Shown: positions 42,546 through 53,213 of the stretch, one piece after another
How the letters are laid out: each line of letters opens with the position of its first letter
Position numbering within the stretch: position 1 is the first letter of the stretch
DNA from: Tilletia caries
Taxonomy: Eukaryota; Basidiomycota; Exobasidiomycetes; Tilletiales; Tilletiaceae
Length of the DNA stretch: 64,000 bases
Assembly (NCBI GenBank): GCA_032718865.1
Contig: JALUTQ010000007.1
Span: 1,922,001-1,986,000, forward strand
Direction of reading: 5' to 3'
Translations under genes and position numbers: made by a program
The notes under the pieces: generated by a model
The model's input: only the letters and a program-made list of their open reading frames with translations
Told to the model about the DNA's origin: nothing
Databases searched by the model: none

Positions 42546-45500
42546 TCACAGGTCGACCGACATCGTAACAGGCGTCTGCGCGCCCAATCCTTCGTCGCCC
42601 TGGCCCTGACTGTGCTCTTGGCCCTGCACCTGCACCTGCATCTGCATCTGCATCTGTTCGTCGCCCTGTTGCTCCTCTCTTTGGGCTTGCCGCGCTGATC
42701 GGATCTCGTGGACCCGTTCGTACTGCTGCTCCCTGTTCAGAGCCGGGTCGGTCACTTCGAGGAACTGATCCAAGTTCAGAAATGACTCCCGTCCGAAGAA
42801 GGAGCCGATCCGATTGAAGTGCCGCGAGTCTCCGAACAGTCCCTGACTATCCCAGCGGTGCATCTCCTCCTGTGCGCAGCCATGTAGTCCAAAAGAATAG
42901 TGAGAGGGGAATTCCATTTATGCGCCATCGATGTGCAACACTACGTACCTCGATCAGCATGATGTTCTCGTCGTATCCCAGCAAGTTGACGGCAGCCTTT
43001 TGAAACGAACCAAGATGAGTCTCGGCATTCCTGAACGTTGAGCCTCACAGTTCAGAGACTCACAGAATCGTCGTCGTATTCAGCCATGGCTTGAGCTCTG
43101 CGCTCCGCCATCTGCTCGTCGCTGTGTACCGCGTAAGGACGAAAGAAGATCGTCACAGTCAGCCATCCAACTTATCGCCTTCCACATCAGGATGGCCATA
43201 GTACTCACCTAATCTCCTCTCCACCCTCAACAACTTTTTCAGCATCGCGCATATCGATCACCGCGCTGGGATGCGAGCCCTCCCCGCCGGACGTGCCCAT
43301 AGTCGGCCCCGCCTTCCCCTTCCCTTTCCGCGCAGTTCCACCGGCGTCCGATTTCGCCGCCGACCCGCCGAACTTCTTCGGAATAGTCGGAATATTAACC
43401 TTATCCGGCGTAGGCTTCGACGGCCCAGGCTTCGACGGCCCAGGCTTCGACGGCTTAGACTGTGGCGGCAGAGGCATGCCATATAGCAAATTGTCCCATT
43501 CTGCCATGTTTGGGCCTGCGCCAGTAGTTCCAGCAGACGGACCGGCATCCCCAGCAGCCACAGTCGCGCTCGAGCTGGCGCTACCACCCGCATTCAGTGG
43601 CGCGGGGGCCGCTGCACTCGTCTTCCCCGCTGTAGACACTACCACAGAGCCTGAGGTCTTTCCAGCTGCTTGCACCGCCCCTGCGCCGGCCATCGACATT
43701 CCCGGTCGCTTTTGAACCGATGCCGACGTAGAAGCAGCACTCGGGGCCGGCCCCGAACGCTCCCTCACCGGAGCGGATGGACCCGCCGCGCGCTCTTTGC
43801 CTGGCCCAGGACGCCTCTCCGAGACCGACTTGCTTTCGACCGACGCATCGTGCTGTACCTTCTTGCCCTTGCCGCTGTCCAGTCGCTTCTCTGTGACGAT
43901 GGGTTCCCGCATCGACGCCATCTCTACCTCGTCATCAGAGTCCGCCAGCTTCTGGCCCTTTCGTTTGATCCTGGATGGTCCGGCTACGACTTGGCTCTTC
44001 GTTGGCGTTGGCGTTGGCGTTGGCGTCGGTGCAGGTTGGTCAGATGAAATTGGAGCGGAGGCGGGGCCGCCGGTCTGCAAAGCGCGAAGGTCTTCAGTCA
44101 TCTGTAGTCGTGCCAGAAGATGCTTGAATACTCTTCTATTGTACTTGAGGTCCTTGATCGCCTTGCTGTCCATCGATGATTCGATGCCCGCCGCCTTCTC
44201 GATCTTTTCCTGAAGCACCTTCAGGTGTCTCCGCGCCTTTCCCTCTTCTTTCTCATTTTCGTACGGTCCGTCCACTTTCTTCGAGGCTTTGTCGACCGAT
44301 TCAGCTTCTGTCATTGGTGTTGGGGTTGTTGTTGTCGGAGGGGGAGGAGGAGGCAGGGCTGACGTTGAAGCTGCTGCAGACGTCGAACCTGACTCCACAG
44401 CCGCTATCTTCTCCTGTCGAATCTGCCCAGTTGCCCGATGCTTTGTTAGATGCTTTGTGATGGGCTTCTTTGCCGTCGCGCTCGTGGGCACACCGAAACT
44501 TGGAATGGATTCCAGCGTCGCTGTCGCTGTCGATGCTGCGCTCTTTCGAACGACGCTTCCGGATTGGGCAGCCTTCTCGGGGCTTAGTTGCTTCGGGATA
44601 GCCTTGGGAACGGGCTTCTCCGAACTGAAAACCACGACTTTCCCTGGCTTCGCAGCTGGTCTGGGAGGCCTTGGGGCGCTGACCGGTGCCGTCACATTCG
44701 CGGCCACGCTCGTGCTCGCCGCCGCACTGGCTGTCGCGCTCGAAGCAGCCTGGAGCTGGCGTTGCTTCCCGGCTTTCCGATCTGTGGGAACCTTTGAAAC
44801 TGTTGCGCTACCGACTAGACCCGGAGGCTTGTAGTTTCCATCAGCTCCACCAGCCTCATCGTCCTGGTCGTCACCCCCGCTCTCCTCTTCATCGTCCCCT
44901 TCTGCGTCCTCGTTGAAAGCCAGAAAGCCAGCGTCTTTGCCCTCGCCCTTACGACGGAGGGAAGTCGATGCTGCTGCGGTAGGGGTCGCCGTTGTTGGAG
45001 AAGCCTCCATATTGCTCGCTACCGTGGGCCAAATACAAACCGATCATCAGCACGAAGCAAAGCGCAGATCCAGCAATACGGCAGCTTGAACTCACATAGA
45101 CGTCGCCGACTTATTTTTATCTTCAAAGACGGTGAAGCGGCTACGACAGCAAGCGCCGGAGCTGCTTCCTCCTCCGCCGGCGCAAAAGAATCGTCGGCAG
45201 CTGTACCAGCATGAGATACCGATGTTTGAGGTTCCTTCCTGAATTCGCTCGTCGGCTTTTTGGAAACGCGTCCGGATCGTGTTGTAGGCGCCTCATTAGG
45301 AGCCGTCTGATATGAATCGCCAGCTTCGCCTTGATGCAGGGCGGGCGAACCTTCTCCGGGCGTCGGCGCGGAAGCGTCTTGGTCCGATTCTCCAGAGAGA
45401 GAAGTGAGGTCGCTCAGCTCAGAGTCCGAATCGTCGTCCTGCAGCGATGTCTGGGCTGCAGGTTGCGCTGCCTCGTTTCCGGCCGTGGCCCCGCCCGCCT

Positions 45501-45717
45501 GTTGCGTCGCTGGCTTTGCGCCAGCTGCTGGTGCAGTCTCCGTAGCATCCTCCATGGGCATGGGCCGGCCTGTGCCTGCTTCGTGTCCCTGCTGCGCTGG
45601 AGCGGAACCCTCCGCACTGGCCTCTCCGCGGTCCTTGGCCTCAGCCATCAGGACATCTTCCGGCTCGCCCGCCTTGACCTGCGCCGCTGAGCTCGCGCTG
45701 CCTTGGGGCTCCGTCAT
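42546..45717 (-). CDS. Unrecognised acidic, low-complexity (probably nuclear) protein, 953 aa
   Basis: Five exons, 45096-45717, 43209-45018, 43064-43121, 42949-42996 and 42546-42869, sum to 2862 nt in phase. The first exon encodes an acidic Gln/Ala/Glu-rich region with a SDSELSDLTSLSGESD stretch and TRSGRVSKKPTSEF, a pattern common in chromatin proteins. The middle is rich in Ala, Ser and Pro with KPGPSK repeats. One conserved-looking helix pair is present (LQEKIEKAAGI and IKDLKYNRRVFKHLLARLQ). The end has AAVNLLGYDENIMLIE, then EEMHRWDSQGLFG, then a Met/Gln/Val repeat. I recognise no catalytic domain. The short conserved blocks suggest a scaffold or transcription-related role, which is inference only. 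Confidence 0.6.
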
Positions 45718-46193
45718 CTTGGAAGCCGGGAGGTTGTCTACGGGAGCATGGGAAGGTGGTGGTCGTGAGTAGGGAAGAAAGAAGCCTTCGCTTTCTCCCT
45801 TTCCCTGAGCTTCTCACTCATTACCACGAGCATCTCAACTCGTCCCCGAAACCAAGCGGCGCACGCGACTCCGTCTCTCACTGGGTGCTCATTGACGGTC
45901 TCCGTTGTAGTGAGTCGAGGCCCGCGCGCACTGAGATGGGAGTTCGGCCCCGAGCTGATGAGGGATGCCTTCCCATGCTTCTTATCTTCACAGGCACAGC
46001 ATACAGACACGCATCCATCCAACTCAGCGACGATCTTCCCTCGCGTTTCGGCCCGTAGTCAGCTCGCGTTGTCCTTGACTTGAATGGTGAGCAGTTCCAT
46101 GTCGAATGCGCAGTACCCATGTATTCAAGCACTCATCCGTTTCTGGTCTGCCGGCGTCGTCAGGCCCCCTCGACCTCTCCACTCGTATCCATC
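45718..46193. promoter_or_regulatory. Divergent promoter region of the 953-aa gene and the roadblock gene
   Basis: About 475 bp between divergent starts. The roadblock frame is open upstream to 46080 without an ATG, so 46194 is the first usable start. No TATA box recognised. Confidence 0.4.
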
Positions 46194-46983
46194 ATGCAAT
46201 CGTCCCCAAGCGGTGCGGCTGGTGACTCCCCCGCGCACAGCATGCACGCCCGCCTCGATCCAGCCGCCATTGCCTCTCACCCGTACCGCAAGCAGACCGT
46301 TCCCGGTTCACCCATGCCGCCTTCCTCCAGCCTGTTGCCAGACGAGTACGAGGGAGCCAGCGCGGATGTGACCTTTGCCTCTGCGGCTGATGATGACCGC
46401 GAGGACGATGATGATCAGGACGACGGGGGTGATGATCACGGTGCGAATGGACAGAGGAGAGATCGAGAAGGCGCAGGACGGAAGGGAGCGGCTCCTCCGC
46501 CGGAAGTCGAGCATACACTCACCAAACTCACCTCACACAAGAATGTGACCGGCTGTCTAATCCTCTCTCGGCCCGAAACCCTCGTCATCCGAGCGGAGGG
46601 TCCCGCCTTTGAACCTGGTGGACCGGGCGCGTTGGAGCGCAGCGATCGTCTCGTCAAGGTGGTCAGGATGGTACGGAGAGTGGTGGATGTGATGACGAAG
46701 GAGGTGGCTGACACCGACGAAACAGTGAGTCCATCTTTTACCAGGAGACGCGTACAACTCAACCTGCAGTGTGTATTGACATGCCCCTGTTCTGATCGCG
46801 GTACCAGGACGACCTTGGCTTTGTTCGCATTCGGACGAAGAAATACGAAATGCTTATCAGTCCGTCGGAGAAGTACCTCCTCGTGGTCCTGCAGGTACGC
46901 TTTTACTTGTCGACGTGCTGAACGCAGCGATGTTAGACACTGACACGCATTTTGTGTTGCAGGATCCTACCATCGCCCCTTGA
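46194..46983 (+). CDS. Roadblock/LC7-type dynein light chain with N-terminal extension
   Basis: Three exons, 46194-46724, 46808-46894 and 46963-46983, give 212 residues. The C-terminal ~105 residues match the roadblock fold: LTKLTSHKNVTGCLILSRPETLVIRA, a helix RLVKVVRMVRRVVDVM, and the strand pair FVRIRTKKYEMLISPSEKYL and LVVLQDP. Typical light chains are about 100 residues; here ~100 more precede the domain, Ser/Pro-rich and then acidic (DDDREDDDDQDDGG). The family sits on dynein intermediate chain and bridges to cargo. The extension may add a regulatory contact; its function is unknown. Confidence 0.85.
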
Positions 46984-47264
46984 TCCTCTTCGATTTGGGA
47001 TTTCCCCTCGTCGAAGATCTAATTCCGTCAACACCCTGTTACATTTCCCCCTCCGGTATGGCTGTACTTGTATCAAACTCTCCTCTCCCTTCTTCTCGCA
47101 ATGCTCTTAGAGCTTACTTTGCACATTTTCTTCCCATACTCCATTCCCTGTCGCCCCTGCCCGCCGTGCTGGACTTGCGGCAAGCCCAAATACCCTGATC
47201 AGGTTCTGTAAAACACCTTTCTTTTCTGATTGCGACGAATTGTGATGACGCGCCTGATGCTGCT

Positions 47265-48375
47265 TCAAGCGGAGCTTGGGACAACAGTGATCCAGCCGCC
47301 GTCGACGTGAACATTCTGACCCTGCATGAATGTGTTGTTAGCAAGGAACAGGACCGCGGAAGCCTGCATACGGAAGATCCTGTTATTAAAAGCAGAGCCT
47401 CTATTGTTCCATGAGCGCATAGGTAAATGACTCACCATCTCTGCAGCGGTGCCAACGCGTCCGTTCGGAGGCTTGATGGACACGGAGTCGGCCTCTGTGT
47501 GCCCACCCTTCTCCGAGCCGCTAGAGGTCATCTCGCTGGGGAAGAGGCCAGGCGCGATGGAGTTGACTCGGATTCCGGGAACAGCTTTGTGGCCATAGTT
47601 GATCTCGTGCGCGAGCATCTTGGTCAGGTGCGTCGCAGCCGCCTTGGACGAGTTGTATGCGACTGTGTGAAGCGTCCACCCATACACGTCAGTGATTGAG
47701 AGCCTTTTGGAAAGGTCAGGCACAGGAGATACTTACAGTGGTTTTGCGCACTCTTAACAGTCCCGCTGATGGACGTAATGTTGATGATTGCCGGTGTGAA
47801 GCCCTCGCGGAACGGCTTCTTGAGGCCAGCCTCGAGAAGCGGAAGGAAGGTCATCGTGCTGAAGAAGACAGCGGTGACGTTGGTGTTGAAGACGTTGTTC
47901 CACTGCTCAAAGGACTCATTGCTGAGATGCTTGGACGCGTACTCCTCCGCATTCTTGACACCGTCGGGAAACTTTGTCACTGGGCCGGCGATGCCGCTGT
48001 TGTTGATGAGAATGTCGAGGCGGCCTTCCTTGCTGTGTACCTCCTCTGCGACTTTCTTAAGCTGCTCCTTGTCGGTGACGTCGAGCTGAAGACTGTGAAA
48101 AGGGAGGCATTCTGAGTCAGCCGAAACGAGTTTCAAACGAAGGGAGAACTCCAGAACACGCACGGGACCAAGCTTCCTTCGAGGCCCTTTCCGTGAATCT
48201 CAACGGCCTCGTTCAACTTCTCGAGACGGCGGCCGGTGATGATGACTTTTGCACCGTTGGAAGCGAGGGCGCGGGCAGCGTACAAGCCGATGCCCGTGCC
48301 ACCGCCAGTGACGAGGGCGACGGCACCATTGAGGCGACCGAAGAGGTCGGCGGCTGCGAAGGATGGGAGACTCAT
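47265..48375 (-). CDS. Short-chain dehydrogenase/reductase
   Basis: Four exons, 48164-48375, 47737-48092, 47436-47662 and 47265-47363, sum to 894 nt and 297 residues. The Rossmann motif is TGGGTGIG, followed by TGRR, which favours NADP(H) over NAD(H). The structural motif is NNSG, and the catalytic set is Ser in NITSISG plus Tyr-x-x-x-Lys in AYNSSK. The C-terminal VHVDGGW is typical of classical SDRs of the 3-oxoacyl reductase/gluconate dehydrogenase type. The substrate cannot be assigned from sequence. There is no signal or targeting peptide, so it is probably cytosolic or peroxisome-independent. Confidence 0.92.
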
Positions 48376-48910
48376 TTCTGGTTGATGGAAGTACTGGAGG
48401 GTGCAGAGGGAGAACGTTAGATGTATCGTATGTTGGAGGGACAGAGAGAGAGGAAGAAGGCGGTCAGCAATGCGAAGTATTTTATACGCCTTCCTCAGCA
48501 CACGAGCGAGCGAGAAATTGGTGGGGAGGCAATGGTCAGCTTCAACCACGTCATCACCAGCCAGGGTCCACTTTCCCTGGCGAACATCTTCTCTCCACTT
48601 GTTCCATCTCGACTCTCGAGGCTCGGGATCCGTGTCGGCTGTCGGCGGGGGAGAGGCAGGCGCCGCGGAGTCCCTCCACTTCGATCGTGTAGGGGCTTGC
48701 AAAGATCGTCGGGGGGACCTCGCCACCTCGGAACTTGTTGCCTTGCTTTGTAAGGACAGAGTTTATCCGGCCGCTCAGAAAGTCACGTGGTTTCAAAATT
48801 CAAATGTATGCGGGAAAGGCTTTCTTCCACGCGCGCGCGCAGCCTCCCAGCATCCGACCACATCAGTCACGCTTCGCAACACACACGACAGGAGAAATCG
48901 GAACAAGAAC
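48376..48910. promoter_or_regulatory. Divergent promoter region of the SDR and MSL5 genes
   Basis: About 535 bp between divergent genes. A CACGTG E-box (48785-48790) and an alternating CGCGCGCGC run (48831-48839) are visible. On the SDR side, a minus-strand frame is open upstream, but the Rossmann fold begins right after ATG 48375. Confidence 0.4.
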
Positions 48911-51112
48911 ATGTGGCGGAACGTGTCTAACCAGACAGGATCCAATGGCGCGCCTTTGACCACGCCACGTCGATGGGGAGGCGGCGGCGGCGATGACAAT
49001 CCGGAGGCGTCCTACGCGTCTGCCGGCGCACCATCCGTGAAGCGCGAGCGTGAGGATGACGGCGTATCAGGCGAGGTCGGCCCAGATGGTGGTGAGTAGA
49101 GCTTGTGCCGTCCCTTCGTTTCCCCCCCGCCGCATTTCAATTCATAAGAATTGACGTCGCGTTCCTGTTTCCTCTCCAGTGACACCGCGCAAGAGAAGAT
49201 CACGCTGGGGCGACGCGTCGGACAAGGTCGTCGTTCCCACAGCTATCACCGGTCACGTCTCTCAAGAAGAGCTAGACAAGTATGCTATCCAGGTCCGTCT
49301 GGAAGAGATCGCCAATAAGCTCCGAACGGACGACTTCATCCCTCCCGACCGCGAGCGCTCTCCGTCTCCGGTCCCCACTTACGATGCCCATGGTCGACGA
49401 ACGAACACCCGCGAGGTGCGCTACCGCAAGAAGCTCGAGGACGAACGCGTCGAGCTCATCGATCGACAGATGAAACTCGACCCCAACTACCGCCCTCCCG
49501 CCGAGTACCACGCCGCGCGCAGGAACATGCGGCCTTCAGAAAAGGTCTACCTGCCCCTCAAAGAGTTTCCCGAGATCAACTTCTTCGGCCTGCTCGTTGG
49601 TCCGCGCGGGAACAGTCTCAAGCGGATGGAGCGCGAGAGTGGTGCCAAGATCAGTATTCGTGGCCGGGGCAGTGTCAAGGATGGCAAAGGTCGTGGCGGG
49701 GACGAGGACGAAGAGGAGATGCACTGCGTCGTTACGGGGGAAGACGACGCCAAAGTCAAGCACTGTGTGCGGCTGATTAATGAGATTATAGCAACGGTGA
49801 GTAGGCTCCAACAGCCACGTTTTTCTCATCAATTCTTCAAACTGACGCATTCCCTTCCATCTCTGTACGCATCTTTGAAATTGTTTTCAGGCTGCATCAA
49901 CACCAGAGAACAACAATGACCACAAACGAAACCAATTGCGCGAACTGGCTGCACTTAACGGCACGCTCCGAGACGACGAGAACCAGATCTGCCAAAATTG
50001 TGGTGAGAAGGGTCACCGCAAATTCGAATGTCCCAAGGTGAGTTTCGAAAAATCGCGCTGGATTTTCACCTCCCGCCTTCGCCAGCTGACTGACCTTTTC
50101 CCGAGCATTGGTTTACAGGAACGCAATTGGACTGCCAACATCATCTGCCATCGCTGCGGTGGCCAAGGCCATCTGGCGCGTGACTGCGCGGCCGGCCGCG
50201 GTGGCCCATCGAACGGCTTCGGTGGCGGTGGACCTCCCGGTGGTTCCGAGAATGGCGAGGAGACCGGCGTCAAGCATGCGTTCGACAATGAATATGCCCA
50301 ACTCCTCGCGGAACTGGGAGAAGGAGGAAGCGGTGGTCCCCCGGGCGGCGGCGGTGGTGGAGGAGGCCCTGGTGGTGGTGGTGGTGCAGGCCCGCCTGGC
50401 TTCTCAGCAGGGCCACACGGTGGACCCGACTCGGGCCCTGGTGCGCGTGGATGGGGCCCCGATGGACCTGGTATGGGTATGGGTATGCAAGGTCGGTCCG
50501 GCTTCAAGCCGTCAGGTCGGATCCCCCCTTGGCGCGATCCGTTGGTGTGGAACACTCCTGCGGTCGGGGGTCACATGGGCGGCATGGGCCGCGGAGGCGG
50601 TGGCCGGCCCAGCTTTGGAATGGGTGGAGGGGGAGGATATGGAGGCGGCGGTCAGCCTTACGGCGGCGGGCAAGGTTACGGTCAGGGCCAGGGATACCCT
50701 CCGGCTGGAGGCGCACAGCAAGGATATCAGTCTTGGGGCGGTCAGCAAGGCCAGGGCGCCGGCTATGGTGCGCAAGGCCCGGCACCGGGTGCTGCTGGTG
50801 CGGGTGCGGAAGGCCAACGCGACTACTCGGCGGAGTGGGCGGCGTATTATGCTGCACAGGCGGCCGTTGCGAACACGGGCGCGGCTGGTGGAGCAACGGG
50901 ACAAGAGGCTGGCGCTGGCGGCGAACAGCGCGATTACAGCAAAGAATGGGAAGAGTGAGTATACACGCATTCGGGTTTTTGCGCTTCAAATTCGTGACAA
51001 AGCGCTGACTATTGGCGTGAGCTCTTTCATTTACAGGTACTACCGACAACAGGGACTTCTTCAAGGCGGTCAACAAGGTGCCGGTGCTGGCCAACCATCC
51101 AGCCAAGGTTGA
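48911..51112 (+). CDS. MSL5: Branchpoint-binding protein (BBP/SF1)
   Basis: Five exons, 48911-49091, 49180-49796, 49891-50037, 50119-50954 and 51037-51112, sum to 1857 nt and 618 residues. An N-terminal [14 protein letters not shown] motif is the U2AF-binding SF1 signature with its SPSP phosphorylation site (ERSPSPVP). A KH-QUA2 domain follows ([22 protein letters not shown]) with its GPRG loop. Two zinc knuckles ([14 protein letters not shown] and [14 protein letters not shown]) are next, then a long Gly/Pro-rich tail with two RDYSxEW repeats near the end. It recognises the intron branchpoint in the early spliceosome. Its presence in an intron-rich genome fits. Very secure. Confidence 0.96.
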
Positions 51113-52309
51113 CCGACACCACGACTGGAACATGCTAAGGATCCGACCTTCGACGGGACACAGCTTCTCCCGCCTTTTCTGACTTCAAACCCGATTCCCT
51201 GACATGCGATGGCTTCTTCCGACCCTTGTCCTTGACCTGTTCAACTTACCCCCCGCCCGCTTTTACCTACACCTGACATCACGATTGCCTGTTAACCCTC
51301 CTCTGTTCCGCCCGCGGTAATAGCCCTTGACACGACACGCGGGCGTTCGACTGACGGCAGCCGACCTGCTGACTCTCAGTCCAGCCAAAATTCAAGCCCA
51401 GCGCCCGGAGGCAAACAACAAAATTTCCCTGGTATCCCTGTTCTCTTCTTGTTTCATGGCCTTGCGCTTTTTTCCTCGCCTCTCACTCTTTGACCTTTGT
51501 TCTTCCGATGATGTTCCTCCTCTCCCTTTCATCTTCGTCTTCTCCCTCGTACAGGGACCTGCATGTATGGCGCTGACAGTGACCTCGCCCGTCCGTCTGG
51601 GTTGCGAGCTGATCTTCCCATTCCCATTCATCGGTTTCCCTGAATTTGTACTGATCGAGTATCTGACCGTTTTCCTACCCACCTCCTGCCGACCTTTGAC
51701 TGAGGCTCGTTGTGAGTCAAGGGCTCGAGGCTCACCTCATTGCCCAAGAGTGCGTGCTCGAGGCTCAGGAAAGACATTGCGCTGACCGAAGATGAGGCTG
51801 AACATGCTCTGTATGTTTCGCCGCCGTCTCCTCCCCTCATCCAGAGTGCCTTTCGACGTCTCGGCAGCACCGTCAAGACACGCAGCCTGCGACAACCGCC
51901 GCGATGAGAGCACGCATCTCTGCCCTGGAACGCCTGTCGAAAGACACCAGCGCGTGCCTGTGGCAAGGTGAATTACGGTGCCGACCCATTGAATTGGCGA
52001 CGGATGAAAGAGCTCCACTGCACTTGGCAAACTTCCTTTACTTACAGAATTCAGCACCGCGCGACGCGCCTGACTTTGACGCGTTTCTACTTCCCAACGC
52101 GTTCTCCTGAACATTGGTGCGTTGATGTGAGCGCGCAATACGTCATCTTGTTCACGTAGCGCGCGACGCGGACCGGGGGCGAGTTGAGCTTGGCGTGTGT
52201 CAGGTCCTCAACCAAGGCTCGGGGTCAGGGCGTCAGGACCTCGTAGGCCCGCCGCCAGGGCCCTGTCAGACTTCGGGGAGAGATGAGACGGGTGAGGTGG
52301 GAAGGATTG

Positions 52310-52606
52310 GTCTATTGGCCGACCCCGGTCGGTTTAGGTCGACGGGCCGACCCCGGCACTAGAGCAGTCAGAGCTCGAAAACCACAAAGACTTCCACTTT
52401 TCGTCCCTTTAAGCCAAAGAAAACGGCTCCTTTCTTGACTTCAACATCAATTCTGTATCGATTGACCTCAAATCTCGCATGAGTACGCTTACAGACGTCT
52501 TTGACCTCCACGCGAAATTTGAGCCCGCATTATTAAGTACGTTGCTGGGGCGGTCAAAGTGGGTAACTCAGAGGGGTCGGGTGCCGACCCGGGTCGGCCA
52601 ATAGAC
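52310..52606. repeat. ~300-bp sequence with 23-bp inverted ends
   Basis: GTCTATTGGCCGACC... (52310-52332) is mirrored at 52584-52606 with one mismatch. Inside, GGCCGACCCCGG recurs near 52347. I see no clear target duplication, so a MITE is possible but not shown. Confidence 0.45.
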
Positions 52607-53054
52607 GAGCCCGAGGTGGGAATGCGTTCACAGGGTGCCGAGTGCCGACCGTCGAATATTATTGCCGAGAGAACCTTCGATCCACGGAAGACCGGCGGGA
52701 TCGCCCCTCTCGGCAACCAGACCTGTCATCCCCGATTGAGGAACACAAAAACATGTCAGCTCTGCAGCGCTTGGCCAGTAGTGGGCACACACCGCTTCGA
52801 TGAGCGATGAGCGCGATGAGCTTGGGATGTGAGACTATGAGATATGAGACGGGGGAGGTCAGAGGGCACGCGGGCACGGTGACGATGGATGCAGCCGGTT
52901 GCGCTCGGAGGCAGAGAGAATCGAGACAAGCGGGCAAGGAGTGGACAATAGTTGAATGTCACTGTGTTTTGCAAGTTGCATCATGCTGTGTTGAAACTCG
53001 CAGCGTGCAGCAGCGCGACATGTACATAAGCGACGAGCGCGAGGGACGAAATTT

Positions 53055-53063
53055 CATAAATAG
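53055..53063 (+). promoter_or_regulatory. TATA-like box of the GMC oxidoreductase gene
   Basis: CATAAATAG lies about 150 bp upstream of the ATG and is followed by a long CT-rich tract (about 53094-53195), a typical fungal core-promoter layout. Function inferred. Confidence 0.45.
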
Positions 53064-53213
53064 CTGCGTGTATCGTCCGACTTCCATCGTCGGCGTCTCC
53101 TCTTGCTCTCCGCTCTCTTGCTCTCCCCTTTGCACCCTGCCCTTCCCTCTCTCCCTTCACTTTACCCTCTGTCCTTCCTTGCCATCGACTTCCTCCTTAA
53201 TCATACCCACACG

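Larger units (their letters stand above)
51113..53213. other. 2.1-kb gene-free region with small inverted repeats
   Basis: No gene recognised. The first part holds the MSL5 3' region (pyrimidine-rich). Frames in 51.3-52.2 kb overlap on both strands and lack motifs. An inverted repeat lies at 52310-52606. The last 150 bp form the GMC gene promoter with a TATA-like site and a CT-rich tract. Confidence 0.45.

Noticed and set aside
43293..44834. Plus-strand frames of 125-181 codons opposite the 953-aa gene
   Set aside because: Low-complexity shadows; the minus-strand model is longer and keeps phase across four introns.
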